A DNA stretch of 64,000 nucleotides. Source: Thraustochytrium sp. TN22. Taxonomy: Eukaryota; Sar; Bigyra; Thraustochytrida; Thraustochytriidae. Each line of letters opens with the position of its first letter. Positions within the stretch are counted from its first letter, which is position 1. The notes below the pieces were generated by a model. It saw only the letters and a program-made list of their open reading frames with translations, had not been told where the DNA came from and did no database searches. The translations under genes and the position numbers were made by a program. Below are positions 36,861 through 47,181 of the stretch, one piece after another. The stretch covers positions 149,273 through 213,272 of the forward strand of contig JABLUY010000026.1 in the NCBI GenBank assembly GCA_013306675.1, given 5' to 3'.

Positions 36861-37420
36861 CTCGACGGGCGCTTCTTCTGCACACGTGACACGTGCACTT
36901 GACTGCCTCGGTGACGCCTCAGAATGACCTCCTGCGCGTAGTCGCCTTGCCTCCGGGGCGCGTGCTTGCTCGCTGCGGCAGAGCTGGCCGCCGCGGCGCT
37001 TGCGCCCGCTGTTGCCCTCTCACGCAAGGCGCGGCGCGATTCTGGTCTGCGGTTCCCATGACTCCGAAGTCCGTCGGCAGATCGTCAGGCTCCGGCGCGT
37101 GCAGGCGAGCATGCAGGGCCAGGGAAGGCCGCTAGGCCAGGCACAGCTGCCAGGCGAGCGTCGGCGCGAGCGTCGCGGGATGCGGTCCTGCCTGCCGCCA
37201 AGATCGTCTCATCGCCGCTCCCACTCGGGCTCACGCGCCGAAAGAACTCGGGCACGAACGTGGCAACAAGCGGAGAACGAGCTACTTGCTTAGCTAGAGC
37301 TGTATACGTTGGCGGAGATCGCCTTGGCGTGCGCCCGCTCCCGGTGGCGCCACGCAGCCGTCTGCTGTCGAGAGCGCCGCCGCATGAGCTTTAGTCTGAA
37401 ACGCTGGGAAGATGCACTTA
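36861..37420. other. Spacer between MOB copies C and D
   Basis: 560 bp with no recognisable gene. Presumably the promoter of copy C and the 3' region of copy D. Confidence 0.5.
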
Positions 37421-38101
37421 TCAGAGTAGGTCGTCAATCTCGTCGCCATGCTCATGGTACTCTTCGCGGAGAAGGCGGACGGGGCCCTCGAGCGCCAGGA
37501 GCTCCTTGTCCTCGACGAGTTCCCAGTGCAGGCAGAAGAAGAGGAAGTGCTTGAAGCACGTGTTGAGGTGCGCCTGGGCCTCGAGCTCTTCAAAGACATG
37601 GAAGTGGCGGTGGTACAGAATGGCAAAGATGCGGAAGAGGCGCTTATAGATGTCCTTGATGAAGTCGATGAAATTGTCCGGGAACGGCTCGTCCTCCATG
37701 GTGGAAAAGATCTCCTCATTGTCGAGCTGGTCCTCCACCCAGGTCATGACGTAGTCAACGTACTCGGGCGCGGAGACGCGGATGGGCTTCTTGTTGTTGG
37801 ACTCGCCCCAGCGGTACTCAAAGCCGGGCGGGAAGCCTTCGCCGGGGTTCGTGTACTGCGCAGCATCGTCCACGACGAGGCCATAAAGCAGCGAGATCTC
37901 GTTGAAGAAGTCCACCGTGTTGGCAGCAAGCCACTCGCACTCGTCCTCGCCATCCGGCAGCTCCACGGTCAGCCGCAGGTTGCCGCTTCCCAGCGTGCGC
38001 TTGGTCAGCTTGGAAAGCGTCACGCGCTTGAACGTGCCCTGCTTCTTGACGGGCTTGAGCGTCTGCTTCTCGCCGCGTGCGATCATCGTGCGAAACTTCA
38101 T
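37421..38101 (-). CDS. MOB kinase-activator protein, copy D
   Basis: 226 residues, ATG at 38101. The most canonical copy: SKLTKRTLGSGNLRLTVELP, NTVDFFNEISLLYGLV, FEYRWGES, ITVSAPEYVDYVMTWVEDQL-type helix, YKRLFRIFAILYHRHFHV, AHLNTCFKHFLFF and LALEGPVRLL. The KRLFR phospho-threonine-binding triad is intact. Zinc ligands: the C79/C84 equivalents are Asp and Tyr (DDAAQY), H161 is Ile, and only the H166 equivalent remains. It shares its N-terminal basic start (MKFRTMIARGEK) style and GDEIDDLL tail with copy C, suggesting C and D are the closest pair. Confidence 0.9.
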   Translation of the reverse strand: MKFRTMIARGEKQTLKPVKKQGTFKRVTLSKLTKRTLGSGNLRLTVELPDGEDECEWLAANTVDFFNEISLLYGLVVDDAAQYTNPGEGFPPGFEYRWGESNNKKPIRVSAPEYVDYVMTWVEDQLDNEEIFSTMEDEPFPDNFIDFIKDIYKRLFRIFAILYHRHFHVFEELEAQAHLNTCFKHFLFFCLHWELVEDKELLALEGPVRLLREEYHEHGDEIDDLL

Positions 38102-39167
38102 CGTCCAGACGCGCTCAAAGGACTCCTCCCCCTGCTGCCTCGTCGCCCCAGGTTGTCTTTTGCGGTTCCCGCGCGGCGCGCCTCGACGCTGCCGCTCTGG
38201 TTTCGCGCCCAGCCCTGTGGCGAACGCGAGCTGCGCAGGCTCCTTGAGCCCGACTTGGCGCCCGCGCTACGAGCCTACGCGCGTCCGCGCCGCGCCGAAG
38301 GGCTGCGACAGCCTTGGCGACTTGGCGCTCTGCTGCTGCACGAATGCGACGTCGCCAAAGCGTGCCGTACGTGCCAGGGACATCCGCGATGCGTCCAGGG
38401 AAGGTGGCACGGTGCGGATTCTTGGCACATCGCCTCTGAGCAGAGGCCCTCGCTGACTGTCATCAATGGGGCCTCTCCTGGTTCGTGCTTCTCGCCGTGA
38501 TGGCTGACCAATCCGCTGCTCAAGAGTGTGTGGCGCTTGTCTTGCTGGTGTCACGAGTGGTGTTTTTCGCCCAGACCCGCTCCGCTACTTCGCCTCCTCG
38601 TCCCTCCCGAAGCTCGTTGCTTCGCTGGCCATTGCCCCAGGCAACCTCGCCATCAGCCCGTAGTGGCTTGCTGAGCTTCTCCCCGTCGCCGGTGTGGGCA
38701 TCACGGCGGTCGTCCGCACGTCGTAGGTCCCGACCCCCACTGCAGTAGCCACGTCTTCCGTTCTCTCCGAGGCCGTGGCCATTCTCCCAGCCTGCAGCTC
38801 CTTGCACGCCGGGCCCAAGGCAAGCCGAGCCGAGCCGAGTCGTGCTCGCAAGACTCGCAGTGCTCGTCGAGGTAGTAGTTCTCGCCGAGGTCGTAGATCT
38901 CGCCGAGGTCGTGGATCTCGCCGAAGTCGCACCAGGGCCGGCGAGGTTCGCGAGGCCGCAAAGGCCGAAGAGGCTATCGCCGAGGTCGTCGTCGAGGTTG
39001 TCGTCGAGGTTGTCGTCGAGGCTATCGCCGCCGAGGTCGCCGAGGTCGTAGGCGCTGAGCTTCTCAGCGTCGCCGGTTGGGTCCAGCCAGAGCGGCAGCA
39101 AAGCTCGCTCGAGTCCGGGCGCGCGCGCGCGGCCGGCGGCGGCGGCGGGACCGGCGGCGGCGGGGCG
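38102..39167. other. Divergent spacer with GAGGTCG repeats
   Basis: Between MOB copy D and the sorting-nexin gene. Repeats read GAGGTCGTAGATCTCGCC-like at about 38867-38935 and GAGGTTGTCGTC (12 bp) at about 38983-39025. The sorting-nexin frame is open leftwards to a GTG at 38775, but that segment is repeat-encoded Arg/Ser, so I treat it as leader. Confidence 0.6.
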
Positions 39168-40900
39168 ATGGAGGGCAGCGCGCTGGAGGAGGCGGCCGGC
39201 GCGCTGGGCTTCTTGGCGCTGGCGGCGCTCGTGTACCATGCGGTGCGGCTGGCGCAGCTGCACCTGCTCCCGGCGGCGGGGCGGCCGCGCGAGGGAGACC
39301 GCGCGCAGCGGCGGCGCGGCGGCCAGGCGTGGCGCGGCGGCACGGACGGCAAGCGCGAGAACGCAGCCTGGGTGGTGGACGAGCTGCTGACGGCCGAGGG
39401 CAGGCAGCGGCCGCCGCTGGACGGCGGCGCGCCGCCGGCGTGGGAGACCGTCCACCCGGGGCGCGCGCTCGCGCACGACTTCGATCACGCCGGCACGACG
39501 GTCAAGCTGTCGACGGCATATATGATCGGGCTGCGCTGGGACCTGCCACTAAACGTGTCCATGGAGCTCGGGCTCTTTGCAGACCTCATCGTAAAAGACT
39601 TCATCCTGTACTGGTACAATGAGAGCATCTCCAAGGACTCGCAGTTCCCAGACGACGTGCGCTCCGTGCTGCAGAACGTGCTGGGCAAGCTTGGCGACCG
39701 CATCCTCAGCGTGAACCTGCCCATGTTCCTCCTTTGCGACATCAGCTACGTCCTGCGTCACCACCTGCGCTGGTTCGCGGAGCTCAAGAAGCGCGCGCGC
39801 AAGCGCTGCCACCCCGAGTCCGAGTTCGACGCCATCTCGCAGGGCGACCGCAACAAGCTCATCATGGAGGAGTTCCGCCGCGCCGGCCACCTGCACCCGG
39901 CCTGCAGCATCACGGGCGAGACGGAGGACCCGCGCACGCTAGCCTACGTGCGCAGCGTCACCAGCGAGCTGCTCGTGCGCCTGCTGCCTGAGAATGACTT
40001 TCATTGCGCCGCGCTGCGCCACCTGGTGCGTGAGGTCCTCACGTGCAACATCCTCGTGCCTACGCTCGAGAGCGTCACGCCGGACGTACTCAACACGGTG
40101 ATTCTGCAGATTCTGCGTGATGAGGGCGCCGGCGATGAGGGCGCGGGCGCGGGCGTCGCTGGCGACGCCGGCGACGCGGCAAACTCGCCCAGCTCGGACG
40201 ACGCGCCTGGGTCGCCCGTGCCGTCCGCATCGGGCCAGCAGGAGCAGGGTTCCACTGCGTCAACGACCTCGTCAACTGGGCCTCGCAGCCCAACGTCCAG
40301 CAGGGCCAGCGAGTCGCAGGACGGCGCACGCGGGGGGCACCACATGGCGCTCTCTCCCGGCGTGGAGCGCGACGTGCGCTCAGTGTCTGCCGTCACGGCC
40401 GCATCCCTGGCTCTGGATGCCGACGAGGATGGCGCTCAGCAGCAGCAGCAGCAGCAACATCAGCAGCAGACGCTGTCCCACCAACAGAGCAGCATCGACT
40501 TCATCCACGAGACAAACGCGGTGATGCGTCAGGAGGAGGCCGGGCGCCTCGTTGTGGAGCTGCAGGGTGCGCTCGCGGACTGCGTGGCGCAGTTCACCGC
40601 CGACCCGGACGACCCGCTCGGCAACGAGAGCGCCGCTGCGCGACGGCTCCTGCATGTGCTGGACCTCTTGCTGACGCACGGTGTGCTGGACTCCACGGAA
40701 GACGACCCTTTTGACGCCGTGGCCGAGCCTTGGTGGGACTATGTGCGCAAGGTCAGCGAGCTCGTGCCGTCCACGGCCATGTCCACCAATGCCGTGGACA
40801 CCGTCGTGGACGCCTTTATGCTGGCGGCCGAGGAGGCCTCGGACGGGGCGGGCGCGGCCCTCGGGAGTGAGGATGAGGACGGCGGGGGGGGCGCCGACCA

Positions 40901-40945
<45 letters not shown>

Positions 40946-41884
40946 TGGTGCACGTGGGCGCACGAGCTCGCCCGCGGCCTCCTCGTCGCGGCGTGTGGCG
41001 AGCCCGACCAAGCGCTCGGACGCCTATGAGCAGGACATCTTGGCGCCCGGGCGCGCGTGGCTGGCCATGATGCTCAAGCACAAGCTGCTAGCCGAGGCGA
41101 TACAGGCACTGGTCCAGGACCACGTCGGCACAGACCAGCACTACGACAAGACGGCGGCCGTGCGCAATGAGCGGCTCTTACCAACGCTGGCCACGCTAAA
41201 CGGCGTGAACTTCGAGTTTGACCTGACGCGCTTTTGGCGGCGCGCCCAGCGCGTGCGCGCCAAGCTCGAGAAGCGCGGCATCAAAAGCAACAAGCAGGAG
41301 CGCCTGCGCAGGCTGCGGCAGCGTGTGATGAAGAAGTTGTCAAAGCGCATCCGCAGCAACGGGACCAACATGCCGGATCAGGCCATCGTGGCGCTGCAAG
41401 ACCGCGTAGGCGCTATCCGCAGCAGCATCAGCGGGTTCACGGTCAAATCCTCAGGCCGGTCCAGCTACGTGCAGTACGTGCTCTCCCTCTCGCTGACACG
41501 ACGCATCGATGGCGGCATTGCCAATTGGGTCGTCTTCCGCCGCTACTCCAAGTTCAACGAGCTGCACCAGGTGCTGCGGTCGCGATATGGTTATCAGTTT
41601 GATGACGTCTCGCTGCCCAAGAAGGGCGGCTTCTTCAGCGCCCAGAACATGACCTTTATCAACTCGCGCAAGCAAGAGCTCGCCGTGTACCTGGAGAAGC
41701 TTCTGCAACACCCGGTGGTGTGCGACTCGGAGGAGCTCCTCACCTTTATCAGCCCGCAGTCCGCCGAGGACCTCGAGGAGAGCAGCGTGGCTGCCTCGCC
41801 TTCACCCCTGACGCCGCCTGAGGCGCCCGCTGGCCACCAAGAGCAGGAGCAGCAACTGCAGCAGCAATTGCAGCAGCAGCAATC

Positions 41885-41916
<32 letters not shown>

Positions 41917-42650
41917 CATTGGCTGGGCCGGCGCGGTCCGCCGACGCCATCCCGCCGTCCGCGGTGGCGAGCCGGCAAAAGGCGCTGGCGGCCTCGGGTG
42001 GTCAGCTGCCGCGCGCTGGGGTCGGCGCAGTCGCCGCGGCGACGGCAGCCGCTGCGCGGCGGCCGGCTGCCAAGCCTACCCCGCGCCATGGGACGGGCGA
42101 CGTGCGCATCGACCCTGCTGACCTGCAGCTGGCCGAAACGCACGTATACAAGCTGGCGCAGGAAATTTTCGAGTTCCACGAGATGTCGCTGCTGAGCAGA
42201 AACCTCATCTCCTTCACGCGCAGCCTCGTATCGCTCGTCTTCCAAGGCACAGCACAGCGCTGGCTGCGCGATAACTACACACGCGATGCGAGTGCCAAGC
42301 TCCTGACCAAGCTCCTGGCCACGGTCCGCGAGCTGCTCTGGCCTAACGGCGAGTTCGCAGAGGGCAACGAGGAGGACGAAAATGCAAACACCGAGGGCGA
42401 GACCCCGGGCAAGGAGGAGCGCGAGATTGAGGAGCGCCGCGTCGAGGCGCTGCAGGAGATCCTTAAGAACATCCCGGCGCCCATGACTAAATTCCTCGGC
42501 CACGACAAGGCCCATCGCTGCGCCGGCAAGCTCCACGAGTTCCTGCAGCACCCGACCTTGATCCACAACCTGGTCTTTACCACGCTCGACCTCCTCTTGC
42601 TCCGCATCTTTCCCGACCTGCCGCTCAAGGAACTGCACCAGGCGCTCTGA
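39168..42650 (+). CDS. Sorting-nexin-like protein: TM anchor, PXA, RUN, PX and nexin-C domains
   Basis: 1,160 residues from the ATG at 39168. Residues about 11-28 (ALGFLALAALVYHAVRLA) are a likely membrane anchor. PXA at about 95-315 (VHPGRALAHDFDHAG, then VSMELGLFADLIVKDFILYWY). A RUN-like domain at about 465-690: LLTHGVLDST, WWDYVRKV, then ILAPGRAWLAMMLKHKLL, and YDKTAAVRNERLLPTLATLNG ahead of VNFEFDL. PX at about 755-865: VVFRRYSKFNELHQVL (RRYS is the PI3P-contact motif) and LPKKGGFF. Nexin-C at about 988-1158, ending LLRIFPDLPLKELHQAL. This layout parallels SNX13/14/19/25, ER-anchored proteins that bind endosomes or lipid droplets, but with RUN in place of RGS. Poly-Gln (about 40437-40455 and 41848-41920) and poly-Gly (about 40903-40945) tracts sit in linkers. 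Confidence 0.85.
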
Positions 42651-42777
42651 TGATGTAAGTAACACGAGAATCGAAAAAGGAAAAGCAGCAGTGTGGTATC
42701 TTATCACGAAGAGGAAGGAGAAGAAGAAGGAGGAGGAGGAGAAGGATACGAAGATGGCAAGGAAGACTGCATTCATT
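42651..42777. other. Short convergent 3' spacer
   Basis: 127 bp between two stop codons. It contains a purine run (GAGGAAGGAGAAGAAGAAGG and onwards, about 42710-42750). No terminator signal can be named. Confidence 0.5.
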
Positions 42778-44688
42778 TCAGACGAGTTGATCGTCCTCAT
42801 CGTCATCGTAAGCGTTGCCAAGGCCGGCGACCGCTTCCCTGGCGTGCACGCGGATACGGTAGACGCAGGTAAAATCCGGGTGGCCGTGGTTGGAGGTGAA
42901 CTGGAGCTTGATCCACGAGAGCGGCGTCTCGTGGGCCTCGAGGTCAAAGGTCTGCACAGGCGCTCCGAGCGCCGTGTCGTAGTGGAAGGCGCCCAGGTGC
43001 ACGTAGTCGGACTCGTCGTCGCGCGATCGCGGCAGGCGGCGCAGGCCCCAGACAACAAAGTCCTTGGGCGCGCTTCGAATGTCGAGCGCGATCTTGGACG
43101 CAATGTGGTCGACGCTGACGCGCCCGGGCACCACTGGCTCGTGCAAGCGGATGGTGACGTTGCAAGCGCCAGGCTGACAGGCCCAGCAGTTGCCGATGGT
43201 GGTATCCGAGTCGATCACGGCCTCGGCGGGGCGCGCGCCGGAGAAGAGCATGTGCACCGGGTTGTGCGACTTCACAAACGGGGTGAAGTCAATGCCCGTC
43301 AGGCCCTGGCTGCGCTCGATGCGGCTGCCCACAGCCTCGAGCGCATGGTCCGGAAGCCCGATGCGGTCCGCAGCGAAGAGCTCCAGGCGCTCGTCCACCG
43401 CCGAGCGCAGCGCCGCCAGGTTGTGGCAGGCGCCCGCGCCGCCACCGCCACTGTCGCCGGTCGCCGCGCAAGCTGTCTGGTCGCGAACGCTGCTCGCGGC
43501 GGCGCAGGTGGCGCGCGCGGCCTCGCCAGCCTCAAGCGCCTTGGTAGCGGATGATTCGGCGCCCTCGAGGGCCCCCTCTGCCGCGTCCAGGCGCGCGCTG
43601 GTGCTTGCCTCCACGGCGGCGATGCGCGCCTCGAGCTCTTCAAGTGCACCCTCGTCCGTCGCGCTCGCTGGCCTCGCAGGCTCTTCCTTGTGGCCCGCGT
43701 ACGCAGCGGCTGCCTCTGCGGAGGCTACGAGCGGGCGTAGGCGGCCCAGCGCCTGCTCGAGCGCAGCTTCCACGGTGCGCGGCGCTGAGGAAGCCTCCAC
43801 GGATGCGGCGATCTGCTGCGCCTTGGACATGGCCGAGTTGAGCGAGGCAAGCTCCGCCTCGAGCTCGTCCAGTCGCAGGTGCAGCGAGGCGGACTCGAGC
43901 TCGTCGCGCACGATGGCTGCCACGAAGCTCGGGTCGAGCGCGGCCGCGGCAGCCCCCCCCTGAAGAGAAGGCTCCGAGACGTTTTCCTCGCCGGCGCCGG
44001 CGGTCGCGCCGGGCGCGACCGTCTCCGGGGCGGCGAGGGGATCGAGGTCGCGTGGGAGTGTGGCGAGCGCCGCCATCACCACGACGGCAACCGCAAGGCC
44101 GGCCAGACGACGCTGCACTCGCGGGTCGTCCCAACTTGCGGCCAGGATGCGCCTTGGCACGGCTGCCACGGTGCGAGCGGCCACCAGCGTGAAGCCGGCG
44201 AGGGTGCCGGCCATGGTCCCGAGCGAGCCGACGGCCTCCATGGGTAGAACCGTGATGTAGTGCCAGAGGGCGCGGCCTACGGCAGCCAGCACGTCCCAGA
44301 GCGCCTCCAGCACGCCGGGCGTGTGCAGCAGCATCAGTTCCTCCTCGTCGTCGCCGCCGGACTCGATGAAACCGCCGTCCTCGTCCTCGTTGTCTTGGTC
44401 GTCCTCGTCGTGCAGCCTGGCGTCGTCGCCCGGCGCCTCGTCCCGGCTGTCGTCGTCGGACCTGGCGGCGGGCCTGGCGCCGGTGGGCGTGGCGCCGGGC
44501 GCCGGCGAGCCGCCCGAGAGCGGCGACGCGAGCCGTGCCGCCGACATGCTCGAGCGCCGGAACCTGGACACGGCCTCCATGACCGTGAGCGACCTGGCCA
44601 TGTTGCGCAGCCGCTCACGCCGCCGCGTGTCGTGCTCGTGCGCCGGCGACAGCGGCAGACCGGCGCGCGAGAACGACCGCCGCGTCAT
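42778..44688 (-). CDS. SUN-domain nuclear-envelope protein
   Basis: 636 residues from the ATG at 44688 (the frame to 44703 starts with TTG). The N-terminus is basic, followed by a Glu/Asp-rich block (about 75-115), two hydrophobic stretches (about 125-180) and a clear membrane segment at about 193-212 (LAGLAVAVVVMAALATL). Residues about 255-440 are mostly helical/coiled coil. The C-terminal SUN domain (about 460-630) shows GNCWACQPGACNVTIRL, VDHIASKIALDIRSAPKDFVVWGL, and a final SNHGHPDFTCVYRIRVHA strand, all matching Sad1/UNC-84 proteins. SUN proteins span the inner nuclear membrane and bind KASH partners in the LINC complex. It converges on the sorting-nexin gene. Confidence 0.9.
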   Translation of the reverse strand: MTRRSFSRAGLPLSPAHEHDTRRRERLRNMARSLTVMEAVSRFRRSSMSAARLASPLSGGSPAPGATPTGARPAARSDDDSRDEAPGDDARLHDEDDQDNEDEDGGFIESGGDDEEELMLLHTPGVLEALWDVLAAVGRALWHYITVLPMEAVGSLGTMAGTLAGFTLVAARTVAAVPRRILAASWDDPRVQRRLAGLAVAVVVMAALATLPRDLDPLAAPETVAPGATAGAGEENVSEPSLQGGAAAAALDPSFVAAIVRDELESASLHLRLDELEAELASLNSAMSKAQQIAASVEASSAPRTVEAALEQALGRLRPLVASAEAAAAYAGHKEEPARPASATDEGALEELEARIAAVEASTSARLDAAEGALEGAESSATKALEAGEAARATCAAASSVRDQTACAATGDSGGGGAGACHNLAALRSAVDERLELFAADRIGLPDHALEAVGSRIERSQGLTGIDFTPFVKSHNPVHMLFSGARPAEAVIDSDTTIGNCWACQPGACNVTIRLHEPVVPGRVSVDHIASKIALDIRSAPKDFVVWGLRRLPRSRDDESDYVHLGAFHYDTALGAPVQTFDLEAHETPLSWIKLQFTSNHGHPDFTCVYRIRVHAREAVAGLGNAYDDDEDDQLV

Positions 44689-45699
44689 CCTGCGGCGCCG
44701 CAAGCGCTCCGTGCGGGCGGGCCCAGCCTTTGAGGGCGGCGTGGCGCTCAGGCTGTGGTCGTTGACGCTCTGCGGCCGGTCGGCACCTCCCAGCCTTGTG
44801 GTTGGGTCGGGTCAAACATAGCAAGGCGAGCCAGGCAAGGCAAGCTTCGTGCGAGCTTCAGAGCGCGGCGTCCATCGACGTGCGGTTGCGAGAGTCAAAG
44901 TCGAGAGCACGACTCTGGTGCGCCGCGCCGCGAACGAGCGAGGCCCGGGCCCGCTGTCCTGAAGAGGTAGCGAAGATGACCTAGGGTCGTGACAGCGTAC
45001 TACGCTTCACCCTCGATACAAGTCGACGCCAAGTCCAAGGATCGAAGCTCTCCTCGCGCGGCACTCTGCCAGTGCACCAGCGAGAGAACCCGCAACCCAC
45101 GGAAGGCCTCCGAGTCCTCATCTCCGCATGGGCCCATGGCACCTCGTCACCCAGCCTCGCTCGCTGACCTGACTCACTCGGAATGGGTTGCTCGCGCAGC
45201 TTTGGTACCTCCAGCGCGAGCCAACCTTGTCTCGAACCGGAGCCTGCCTCGTCGAGCCTTTGGAAGAGTAGCCCGAGCTGCAGCAGTGCAGCCGCAGTGT
45301 CGCGGAGAAGGCTGGGGAACGCAATCAGAGTCTGCGCGGCGCGCCCAGTTCGTGGCAAAGCTGATAGTGTGAGTCACTTTGTGAGGTGAGTCTGGCGTTA
45401 ATCATGATTTACATTTGGTACCAAGCCTAACTTATCATTAGACCTAGGCCGAGGCGTAGTACTTCTGGGCCCTCTGTGCTGGTACTGCTCGCCCAAGATC
45501 GCGCGCAGGTTCAGGTGCAGGTCGAGGAGGAGCACGTCCGGGCCCTCCAGGACTGGTACTGCTAGGTCGCGATCCTCGCGCTCAGCCTGAGGTTGGCCAG
45601 GCCCGGGTTCAGGCGGAGGGCGACGCCGTTGGACTCGAGCCCGGACCTCCAAGGCTCGCCTCTCGGCGCGCGGCAGAACGGCAAGCGCGCGCGAGAGAG
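44689..45699. other. 1-kb divergent spacer, no gene seen
   Basis: Short domainless frames on both strands. The less GC-rich centre (about 44980-45440) and a CCTAGGCC element at about 45443 are the only visible features. GGGCCCTC...TGGTACTGCT occurs twice (about 45468-45490 and 45539-45564). Expected to carry the SUN and kinase-like gene promoters. Confidence 0.5.
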
Positions 45700-47181
45700 A
45701 TGGGCGCGGGCGGGAGCACGACGGCGCTGCGGCGCGCGCGCGCGCTGCAGGCCGGCGGCGCGCGGCGCGCGGCGCGGCGGCGGCTGGCGCAGCTGCTGGC
45801 CGGGTGCTTGCTGCTGTCGGCGCTGGCGGTGCTGCTGGCCGTGCCGCTGCTGCTGGCGGCGCGCGCGGCGCGCGAGAGCGGCGGCACGGCGGCGGCGGCG
45901 GCGGAGGCGGCGGCCGCGACGCCGCCGAGACGGACCCCCGCGTGGGAGGCGAGCCTGGATGGGCCGAAACTGCGCGCCAAGGCGGCGGAGGCCGAGGCGC
46001 GGGCCGCCGCGCTCAAGGAGGAGGAGCGCATGGCGAGGGAGGCGGCGGAGATGGAGGCCTCCATGCGCGATGATGACGCGTGGCGGGCCTCGAGCCTGCA
46101 CCGCTGCGAGTACGTCCGCGGGCTGCTGCGGGCGGGCGAGATTGTGGGCGTGGACCTGCCGCGCGCAGGGGAGAACCGGCCAGGGGGGCCGTTCTGGCTC
46201 AAGCAGCCTGTGCTGCACTCGCGGGACCCGGATTCGGGCGACGAGGTCATGGTGCTCAAGTACAACATCTACTCGCGAGACCCGTCGTGGACGCAGCACA
46301 CGGACAAGTTCCGCAACACGGTTAGGGTGCTGCTGCGCCGTGAGCGCGAGGCCGCAGCGCGCAGAATCTTCCCCAAGCTCTACGGGTTTTGCGAGTCCAT
46401 TGAGGGCTACCACTACGTGGTGATGGAGTACATTCCTTTCGAGGCCTTCAACCTGCCTGCGCCCACCTCGCTCGAGGCGTGCTGGCGCCGCGCCGACAGC
46501 GTGCTGGGCGTCTTTGCCAGCCTCGACGAGGACCTGCACCTGACCTTTGGCGACATCAAGCCGGGCCAGTGGATGTTCCGCGCCGACGAGACGGCCGTGC
46601 TGCAGGACGTGGACGACATCGTCGAGCCGGGCACGCCCATGATCTACGAGGACCAGGCCAAGTGGCACATGGGTCGGCTGCGCGACACCTTGCACATGGC
46701 GCCGCTGGACTTTGATCGCGCGTGGCGCATGCACATGTTCCCGCGCGGTGAGCTGTCGGCGCGCTACATGGTCGTCAACAGCCCTTTCGTTTTGGACAAC
46801 CTCGGCTTCCGCTGGTCCTCGTGCGGCATGACGCCCGCCTTCAAGTCCTGCTTCACGGAGTGGAAGCGCTGGGCGCACATGCCTGCCTCGGGCGACGCCT
46901 GGCCCAGCCCCCTGCAGCTGCAGCTCGCGCTGCGCGCCTGCTTTGAAAGCGGCACCTTTGAGCGCGCACCGCGCGCACCGGCGCGCTGGCGCGACCTTGC
47001 GCCCCTTGACCCGGCCGACTACAAGCTCCCGACCGCCTGCATGCGGGATTACGACAAGCCCTCTGTCAGCTCGCGCTTCACCATGTGTGAGCACTCCTGC
47101 TGCCGGAGCAAGGGCTCTCAGGACTGCTATTACACCGCGCCCATGGCCGAGTGTGAGGATGAGGACGACCTCCTCGACTGA
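45700..47181 (+). CDS. Membrane-anchored secretory-pathway kinase-like protein (FAM69/DIPK- or POMK-like)
   Basis: 493 residues, ATG at 45700. A basic N-terminus and a long hydrophobic segment (about 28-55, LAQLLAGCLLLSALAVLLAV) predict a type II membrane protein with the rest lumenal. A kinase fold is suggested by VMVLKYNIYS (candidate ATP-lysine K187), YHYVVMEYIPFEAF (hinge), LTFGDIKPGQWMF in place of HRDLKPEN (D285, K287), and LQDVDDI in place of DFG (D303). The Asn of the catalytic loop is Gln. Such altered motifs are typical of FAM69/DIPK and POMK families, which act in the ER/Golgi. The C-terminus has clustered cysteines (CEHSCCRS, DCYY, ECEDED), as expected for a disulfide-bonded lumenal protein. 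Whether it is catalytically active cannot be told. It also begins MGAGGS, a myristoylation-like sequence, probably coincidental given the anchor. Confidence 0.65.
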   Translation: MGAGGSTTALRRARALQAGGARRAARRRLAQLLAGCLLLSALAVLLAVPLLLAARAARESGGTAAAAAEAAAATPPRRTPAWEASLDGPKLRAKAAEAEARAAALKEEERMAREAAEMEASMRDDDAWRASSLHRCEYVRGLLRAGEIVGVDLPRAGENRPGGPFWLKQPVLHSRDPDSGDEVMVLKYNIYSRDPSWTQHTDKFRNTVRVLLRREREAAARRIFPKLYGFCESIEGYHYVVMEYIPFEAFNLPAPTSLEACWRRADSVLGVFASLDEDLHLTFGDIKPGQWMFRADETAVLQDVDDIVEPGTPMIYEDQAKWHMGRLRDTLHMAPLDFDRAWRMHMFPRGELSARYMVVNSPFVLDNLGFRWSSCGMTPAFKSCFTEWKRWAHMPASGDAWPSPLQLQLALRACFESGTFERAPRAPARWRDLAPLDPADYKLPTACMRDYDKPSVSSRFTMCEHSCCRSKGSQDCYYTAPMAECEDEDDLLD

